NCBI GenBank assembly: GCA_021399435.1 | Contig: JAJTUP010000031.1 | Location: forward strand, 620,001-684,000 | Source: Diaporthe sp. PMI_573 | Lineage: Eukaryota; Ascomycota; Sordariomycetes; Diaporthales; Diaporthaceae | DNA length: 64,000 nucleotides | Direction: 5' to 3' | Part shown: positions 57,835-64,000 of the stretch, in pieces | Position numbering within the stretch: the first letter of the stretch is position 1 | Layout of the letters: each line of letters starts with the position of its first letter | Program-made: the position numbers and the translations under genes | Notes under the pieces: model-generated | What the model saw: only the letters and a program-made list of their open reading frames with translations | Told to the model about the DNA's origin: nothing | Database searches by the model: none

Positions 57835-58270
57835 GGTACGATGCGGTATGCCAGCATCAATCGGCATAACAGGAGTGGTATGTGGTTCATCAACATTATG
57901 TTTACCAGGCTAACTTCCAATAGAGCAATCGCGTGGTGATGATCTTGAATCCCTTTGGTACATGCTTATATACTTTGTGAAGGGTTTTCTACCACGGCAG
58001 GGTGTGAAAGCTACGACACGCGAAGAGAAAGAGGAGACTGTCACTCGTTTGAAGACGGAGTGGACAGCAGAGCGTCCCTGCCCAGGGCTACCAAGCGCTT
58101 CCATCGATGTTATTGACTATACGCGATCACTACAACTAGACGAAGTACCGAAATATGGATATCTTCGCGGCATATTCCGTTAGTTGTTCTGGTCAATTGG
58201 ACTCAGATACGACAATGTATTTGACTGGACCGAAAAGAGATTCAGAGAGGGGACCTCCAGAAGGCAGAAG
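57835..58270 (+). pseudogene. Casein kinase 1 C-lobe remnant
   Basis: GTMRYASINRHNR ends the first exon piece. A 46-nt intron (57,878-57,923; GTATGT...GGCTAAC...CAATAG) joins it to SEQSRGDDLESLWYMLIYF. Then come FLPRQGVKATTREEK, IDYTRSLQLDEVPKYGYLR and, after a TAG at 58,182, LRYDNVFDWT. This is the C-terminal half of a CK1-family Ser/Thr kinase, including the SIN motif that replaces APE in CK1. The N-lobe with the ATP site and the catalytic HRD and DFG are missing. Proper splice signals show it was once a spliced gene. Loss of the N-lobe makes it inactive. Confidence 0.82.
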
Positions 58271-59030
58271 AGGCGACGGGTCGAGAAATCAAGGAAAGGA
58301 CAGAAAGCAAAAAAGGATACTAATTCGCTAAAGTTCTGGGACGGGTTGTTGCAAGTCCCACTATGTCGACGCGCCTTAGCAGGACTTGGTCGGCGGAACC
58401 GGGAGCATGCCGGGCATGCAGTCGCAAACGCGTCTTTCAGGGGCCTTGCACCGACGCATTTTACACTCGCTCGGTTTGCTCGCCATGGCGGCCCAGACTT
58501 GTGTGATCTTCAAGGATCATAAGGCTGCGGGTACTATTCCTGAGGATGATTCGAGAATTTATTTTGAAAAGGATTTGGACACCAGATTGCAGGATGGTCT
58601 CTACTTTTATTGGGGCTGTAGCCAGCCACAACCATGTCTATCCATTGAGGTCAACTGGAATCATCAAGCTAGTGAGGAATTGGCGGAAAGGGAGGACCAT
58701 GCGGGAGTATCGTTTTCTGACAAAGAGCTGCTGCACCTAATCAGAGTACGCCATCTGCCCAGCCCAATTAAGCCTCTCTGGGCGAGTGCTCGCGGTAGAG
58801 CGTGACGGAGGGCTCATGCAGATGTTGGCACAGCTTCGATTGCGCGTTGCGCCAATCACGGGCTGACGGATTTGATAAACGCGTACAATCCGCGCCCTGA
58901 TACCAGCAGACGGCGTGCCCTGGAAAAGTTCCTCAAACCGGTTCGTGTCCGAACGACAAATCTCAAGGCAAAGAAGAACAGGAAGTGAGAAGTCGGTGGA
59001 TGATGAACACAAAGTTGAAATCCCAACAAA
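58271..59030. other. Unassigned interval between CK1 and Cdc24 remnants
   Basis: It contains a 139-codon plus-strand frame (58,386-58,805, with DDSRIYFEKDLDTRLQDG and GYEEL-free, charged sequence) that has no known domain and no clear start or intron. The remainder is mixed. Part of it may derive from the DH domain of the Cdc24 copy. Confidence 0.35.
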
Positions 59031-59770
59031 GATGGGAGGCGCAGTCAAGCACCCTGTCGCTTACGATTGACCTTTCTTGCGTTTATGGTAAAGCAAATGC
59101 AGAGAATTCAGAAATACCCGCTATTTTTCAAGGTTGGTTGATTACCCGGTTTTCCTATCTTCTCTACCTCCCGCTGAGTTGTTTTAAAGGACTTGAGAAA
59201 GCACAGCAGCGACGCAATAATTAAACAGGATTTAGAGGTCGGCATTGTTGCGGTAGAGAATTTTTTATTGACAGCGAATGAGGCCGTAGACCGAAGCCTT
59301 CTTGATGAGATATCGGAAGACTTAGGTGATCACGTAGACAACTGGAAGGACCGCTACGCAGAATGTTTCGGAAGCCTACTCCTTCATGGTTCACACACGG
59401 TCATCACCGAAAACACGGATCAAGGGAATGAATATGAGATTTACCTTTTCGAGGTCCTTCTTCTATTCTTCACAGAGGTTCCGCCAAGCAAGACGAAGAA
59501 CACGAAAAACAAGACATACTCTAGAGCCTCAATGCACGATAAGAACAACAAGCTTCGGCTGACGGAATGCATCGACATGTACATCATCTTTTGAAAAATG
59601 GCAAGTAAATATGGAATTGGTACCTACCGTGTAGTTCGTTCCTCGACTAATGTCTCACAAGGAACGTATATAGTGCGGATTTGGTGGAAGGGTGACATTG
59701 GTTTTGAAGAACTATCCGTCAAATTCTCGAGTAAGGAAATTGCGAAGAAATAGGCTACCGTTCTACAAAG
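59031..59770 (+). pseudogene. Cdc24-like RhoGEF (DH-PH) remnant
   Basis: LAFMVKQMQRIQKYPLFFK (about 59,075-59,131) is the signature of the final DH-domain helix of Cdc24-type Cdc42 exchange factors. A short intron follows (about 59,132-59,188, with an unusual GTTGGT donor). Then come DLRKHSSDAIIKQDLE, NEAVDRSLLDEISEDL, VDNWK and FGSLLLHGSHTV, which lead into a PH domain (YEIYLFEVLLL, then the end TYIVRIWWKGDIGFEEL and VKFSSKEIAKK). Stops at about 59,594 and 59,752 (the latter where Trp is expected) break it. The CH domain and C-terminal PB1 domain are not visible. Cdc24 activates Cdc42 for polarity; this copy is a dead fragment. Confidence 0.8.
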
Positions 59771-60556
59771 GCAATAAAACCACAGGGCGTCTATGAAATT
59801 GAGGTAGATTGGAATGCAAGCCGGGGATGAAGTCGATCCGCAGAAGAAGCCCGAAGAGCGCGATACCAAGATGCCCCGTCCATCACAATCGCCCCCCAAC
59901 CCGATGCGAGAAACTATAAGAGCTAGTTTAAGCCTACAGGAAAGGACAAAGGGGACCACAATGCCCTCAGCTGGTACAGGGAGCCGAGATACCGAGCCCA
60001 ATTTTTCTATTCGGAAAACGCCGACATACTCTCCGTTACGAGGCGGGCCGCGTCCACAGCAATTTCCTGCGTCACGCGGAGGGCACCATCATTATTGCTC
60101 AAAGACGGAACCACCTTCTCTGTGTAGAACAAGCCAAACAACCCCATTCACTCCTAAGCTCTTTCCCTCTCTAAATGGCTCTGTAAAATACAAAAGGCAA
60201 GTTACAGCTAGGGCGAGTTGTAGGTAGAGGGCAAATTGCAGCCAGAGGATATTATAGTATTTAGTACACAGCTGAACGCTGCTGCTAGCTAAGTACCTAG
60301 GTAGTGTGAAATTTAGAAGGTTAAGGCTTTTTTATTAGGTAAACCGCGCGTCAACTTCTCTAGCCCAAAGACATATTATAATAATATCTAAAATTCATTA
60401 GTTGTGTTTAAGCTTAGTATATATGTACTAAAATCGCTCTCTTAAGTCCTTGATGGCCGCATCTCACGTATCAGCGGTATAACTACTTTTAGTAGAATGG
60501 ATAGGCGCATTTCGGTCTGAAATGGTGGTGGCTATGATCGTAAGCGATATTTGATA
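59771..60556. other. Pro-rich remnant and pogo left flank
   Basis: 59,814-60,227 is an open plus-strand frame rich in Pro, Ser and Arg. It could be the linker that follows the PH domain in Cdc24 proteins, but the evidence is composition only. 60,240-60,550 shows no gene. Confidence 0.35.
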
Positions 60557-62396
60557 AGTCGGCCACTGCACATTCGGCCCACCCCCCCATTCGGCCCACC
60601 CAAATCGCCCACCCGCCACAACTACCCTTCGACTTCATCCTTGTCAACGACGCCCGTCGTCGCCACCACGATGCAATTTTCTGGTGTTTCCTCTTCATCA
60701 GACCCTTTTTCGTCTGCTGACTCAGCCTCAATCGCTCCGGCTGCAATTTGCGCCTTCCGAATGGCCCGAATGTTGACAAACCTTGAGTTGGGGCTGGTTT
60801 CGACCTTCCTTCTCTTTACGGGTACTGCGGCTTCCAATCTCGCCTTGAGGATCTCATTCTCACGGAGTAGTATCTTTAATTGCCAGTCTTTCTCGTCGTA
60901 TTCTTTTTCAATCTTCCTGAAGAGAAGCCGTCGCGTTTGGTTTAAGTGATCGCTCTGGTTAAAAACCCCGTGCAATACCCGTAGCTCTCGGGATGCCCTC
61001 GGCGTCGATAATAACGACTTTTTCACAGTAATAGATACTAGAGTGACTATTTCGACCCTTCTCTTTCTCGTAGTGGACTTTATTTTAGCCTCTTTTGCCT
61101 CTTTTACTGCATTCTCGGCGAGGATAGCGTTTATTAGTGGCTTCGCCATATTGACTGGCCATAAACTAGTCCCTTGCTACCTACTGGTAATGTTTCTTTC
61201 CGAGAGGGCATGTAATTGTGTCTTTTGAAAGCACTATAGAAAAAGTTGCTTGCCCGTGAAAGTGTCTTTGAAGTAGAAGCTAAGGTTATCGGCTTCGTGC
61301 TTATATGCCGCTTTTAGCGACGAAAATACACCAATATCGAAAGGTTAAAGTATATGTAATGTATGTGGCGGTAAGTAAATAATGTAAATCTTATTCAAGA
61401 AGCATTTCTATATAAATTCAAAGGTACAGTAGCTTTTGTAACTATCGAGGACTAATAAACGCCACTCTGAAGGGTCCTTAGGGGCGGTCCATAGAATGAA
61501 GATCTTTTAAAGCCATTTAAGTACCACGGCATTATTAGTCCAGCCGTTTTTCGTTGCCGTAAACTCCTAATCCTTATGCCCTTTAAGGATCTTAAACCAT
61601 TACTGTTGGATGTATTTTCCTTTAAAGATAACAAGTAGAGGGCATGCCTTGCCTGTAGCCAAGATGCATTTAAGATACAAGGTCTATATTTTCCCTTTAT
61701 TGCTTTTTTAATAAACAAGCTTTCTTCCTTCCGGCCTAATGACTATACCGTTAAATCTCTTGCTCTCGGCAATGCCCCCTTTATCGGCACTATGGCGATT
61801 CTTCGGCTAAACCTTAAGGACAGCCAAAAGGCAAAGAAAGTTGAACCATGGCTTAATTATCTTCGTTTTAGCGCCGTTAATGCGGCTAAATTGTATCTGA
61901 CGGCTTTAAATACTTTAAATCTCTAGATTTCTCACAAGAAAAGCGACCAGCTAGTTACGGCTAAGCGGTAGTAGTTGTGCCTAAGATATGGTTATCCGGC
62001 CGGCAAAGGACCTTAATTCAAAATAGATCAACGGCAGCCCCAGAGTCGCCTAATTAAGTGTAAATTGGGTTAATTCGGTTTCCTAATTCGACAATAACCT
62101 TATCTGCCAATTTAAAGCTTTAGAATGGCTTTGGGCGCCGTGGCAACAATTATAAAGTGTGCTCCTCAGAATACCCCAATGTAAGGCGGCCTCCTGTGTG
62201 CCGGCGCCTGCCGAGATTGCCTCGAGGGCCGAGTATACATTACCTTCGGTATATGGCTTCATTAAAGGGTAGGGAGCGTGCTTGTAAAGTTTGAAGAGAA
62301 GAAAAAAATTACTCGTTGAGAAAACGCGTTTTTTGTGGAGATGTGGACCTAACGCGGTCGCGGGTATGGAGTGGGCCGAATATGCAGTGGCCGACT
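60557..62396 (-). mobile_element. Pogo/Fot1-type DNA transposon (inactive)
   Basis: Inverted ends AGTCGGCCACTGCAYATTCGG start at 60,557 (plus) and 62,396 (minus). Each end is flanked by TA (60,555-60,556 and 62,397-62,398), the target duplication of the Tc1/mariner/pogo group. The length of 1,840 bp matches Fot1/Pot2 elements. The transposase is on the minus strand but broken by many stops. A short GC-rich stretch of CATTCGGCCCACC repeats follows the left TIR. Confidence 0.9.
60604..62290 (-). pseudogene. Pogo-type transposase relic
   Basis: The N-terminal helix-turn-helix remnant reads KPYTEGNVYSALEAISAG with GTQEAALHWGILRSTLYN. The DDE part keeps LATGKACPLLVIFKGK, QQQWF, then FTATKNGWTNNAVVLKWL, the classical pogo/Fot1 core. 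It ends with the coiled-coil C-terminus (RKIEKEYDEKDWQLKIL, KRRKVETSPNSRFVNIRAI), still open at 60,604-61,149. Stops sit mostly at Gln- and Trp-type codons. Catalytic competence is lost. Confidence 0.88.
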
Positions 62397-62398
62397 TA

Positions 62399-62656
62399 GC
62401 GAGCATGACCACACGAAAGATTGCGAATTCCGCGGCGTCAGACAGCATAATATCACCTCCGAGAAAATTTCCCAAGCGCGTGCACTGGGATGATCCCAAC
62501 GAGTCGTCATTCAGGCTGTCAGCTCCCCCACAAACACCTCAGCTTGGCCGACTTGGGACTCCTGACTTAGAACTGAAGCGAAATTTCCACAAGTTCTGTG
62601 ACTGCTGCTCGGATGAGCACAAGTATCATGAAGATGGGTCAAAGATGGATCCTTAA
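62399..62656 (+). other. Open frame interrupted by the pogo insertion
   Basis: An 84-codon frame from 62,405 (MTTRKIANSAASD) contains PRKFPKRVHWDD, TPQLGRLGTPDL and a short Cys pair (KFCDCC) before its stop at 62,654. If the transposon and one TA are removed, the frame reads back into the left flank (YDRKRYLIASM). A host gene of unknown type was therefore hit here. No known domain. Confidence 0.4.
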
Positions 62657-63790
62657 AGTAGGGCTACGCATTCTTCATCATTTGGCTTGAGCGCGTCGAA
62701 CTGGCTGTATTTGGTTGTCTGTTGCTCGCCGCAGGTCTGGTGTGATGCGGGACTAGGCGATACTGCAGAAATCTGCGAATGACGGTCACCAGATCGACTA
62801 GCACTAGACGCAGGCTACCCAGGTATTGGTGCATCTCTGGTACTCGCAAAAGGAAATAGAAGCGCGTCGAGAGCCAGATGCAACTGATCTAGACAAGGGT
62901 TTCAGACTACAGGAATCCGCTTTCCTTATCCATTTCAAATTGAGGAAGCTTGTTTCTCAACTAGAGTCAGATGGTGACACCTATATTTCGAGATGCTTGG
63001 TGAAATCATGGGGACTCTCTAAATGTGGAATGAGGGCATCACCAAGTGCAAGAGCATAGCGGTATGCATCAAAGTCGATGCTATTACAAATGGCAAAGCT
63101 TTTGGTACAGTAATGCTTTAAACACACCAGCTAGTCCCCACATCGCCGCGATGTCTAAGTGTCCAGCAGCACAGATTTAATCGTCCGTCGCGCTTGTTGT
63201 CAGCTCCCAGAACTGCCTCATGTGGTCTAAAATCGGTCACGTTCTGTAGCGCCCACCCACCCCTGCGGTATGTTCTTAGAACTGTATCATATTCAGATTT
63301 TACCATTCCGGGGTCGTCCTGCTGTTCGACTGTGGGACGCCATTGGACGTTGTGATCCTGGCTTAGATACAACCGCATCCCGTTTCAGGCATTGCACATC
63401 AGCATCACTTACACGGCCTCACATGATGCCACCTGCATATTGGCGTCGGGGAATCGAGTAGCTTCGGGACTTCCTTCCCAACCTGGATGGCCCAAAGAAA
63501 TACGGACACGGATTCTAGACTCGAAATACCATTTGCCGATGAGATTGGTAGTCACTTAAATTGATGCGTTTCGTTCCGAAATCGTAGAGAAGACAGCCTT
63601 CCTGTGGCATGCACTTCTTCAACACGGCTTCCCAGTACACTACAGTATGAGTCGCCAACGAGACTGAGTATTTGTAAGTTCAACCGTCTTGAGAAATGTG
63701 TCGTACCTAAATGCATGGTGTTACAGTAGTGCATTACTGCGCACTCGGGAGGATCGTTACGGACGGTAGGTGGCATGCTTGGTTTGACAG
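62657..63790. other. Unresolved interval with short frames
   Basis: Protein-like pieces occur in different frames without clear joining signals: 62,826-63,059 plus, 63,118-63,378 minus, and about 63,560-63,665 plus (FLWHALLQHGFPVHYSMSR). They may be exons or debris of the gene that continues to the window end. No domain recognised. Confidence 0.35.
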
Positions 63791-63796
63791 CTGATT

Positions 63797-64000
63797 AGGA
63801 AGCCTCGCACTACCTCGAATATTTCCTCCAAACATGGACCGAAATGTTCTCCAGCAACGCACAGCTGATGCCGCTCCTGGACTCTGAAACGGTCAGGCCT
63901 GCTGAGCTTCGGGCGCTCATCATATTTAATCCCCGCACGATAGCTGAACTACCATTTGAATGCTTAGATCATATCAATTCTTCCTATCCTACATTCGCTA
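63797..64000 (+). CDS. Partial hypothetical coding exon at window end
   Basis: An open frame after an acceptor-like CTGATTAG (63,789-63,796) reads YLEYFLQTWTEMFSSNAQL, followed by LDSETVRPAELRALIIFN and ELPFECLDHINSSYP. It remains open at the last base. Composition is that of a structured protein. The start and the rest of the gene lie outside or in unresolved upstream exons. Family unknown. Confidence 0.45.

Overview
The window looks like a chromosome segment of a filamentous ascomycete (Pezizomycotina). Genes have short GT-AG introns of about 46-137 nt with CTAAC-like branch sites. Cytochrome P450, UbiA, membrane terpene cyclase and SnoaL genes sit together, and DUF6594 and ankyrin genes of fungal type are present. 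GC-balanced gene islands alternate with very AT-rich, TpA-rich transposon relics in which Trp and Gln codons of recognisable domains have become TAG/TAA. That pattern fits repeat-induced point mutation (RIP). I cannot name the species.

Layout. 1-6,218: a RIP-damaged Ty3/gypsy chromovirus on the minus strand with a 136-bp 5' LTR. 6,219-12,805 and 14,826-23,116: two copies of one Copia family in opposite orientation, forming a roughly 17-kb inverted repeat around a spacer that carries a piece of the gypsy family. The right copy is complete (208-bp LTRs, TATAT flanks) and carries a 520-bp solo-LTR-like insertion of a third family. A second copy of that LTR (24,351-24,867) truncates a different Copia gag (24,868-25,458).

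26,209-35,672: a compact biosynthetic island, given as P450 (-), integral-membrane terpene-cyclase-like protein (+), UbiA prenyltransferase (-), short-chain dehydrogenase (+), a truncated berberine-bridge-type FAD oxidase (+) and a SnoaL-like protein (+). The set suggests prenylated or meroterpenoid chemistry: UbiA would attach a prenyl chain, P450 and cyclase would oxidise and fold it, and SDR and SnoaL would tailor it. No polyketide, nonribosomal-peptide or prenyl-diphosphate synthase is visible, so the acceptor or backbone enzyme lies elsewhere or is lost. A broken sirtuin gene (36,403-37,411) closes the island.

37,412-52,400: decayed and mobile DNA. It holds unidentified relic coding tracts, a Mutator-like transposase relic interrupted by a 0.94-kb terminal-inverted-repeat element, an intact ankyrin gene, an SKP1 fragment, an LTR piece next to about 48 copies of TTTA, and a piggyBac-type transposase C-terminus. 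52,405-64,000: a broken small gene with a tandem 32-residue module, a large DUF6594 membrane protein gene (904 aa), a small two-exon gene, relics of casein kinase 1 and of Cdc24 (RhoGEF-PH), and a complete but dead pogo/Fot1 transposon with TA target duplication. Several damaged genes (sirtuin, SKP1, CK1, Cdc24) resemble extra copies of conserved regulators, as expected where duplicates are mutated or abandoned.
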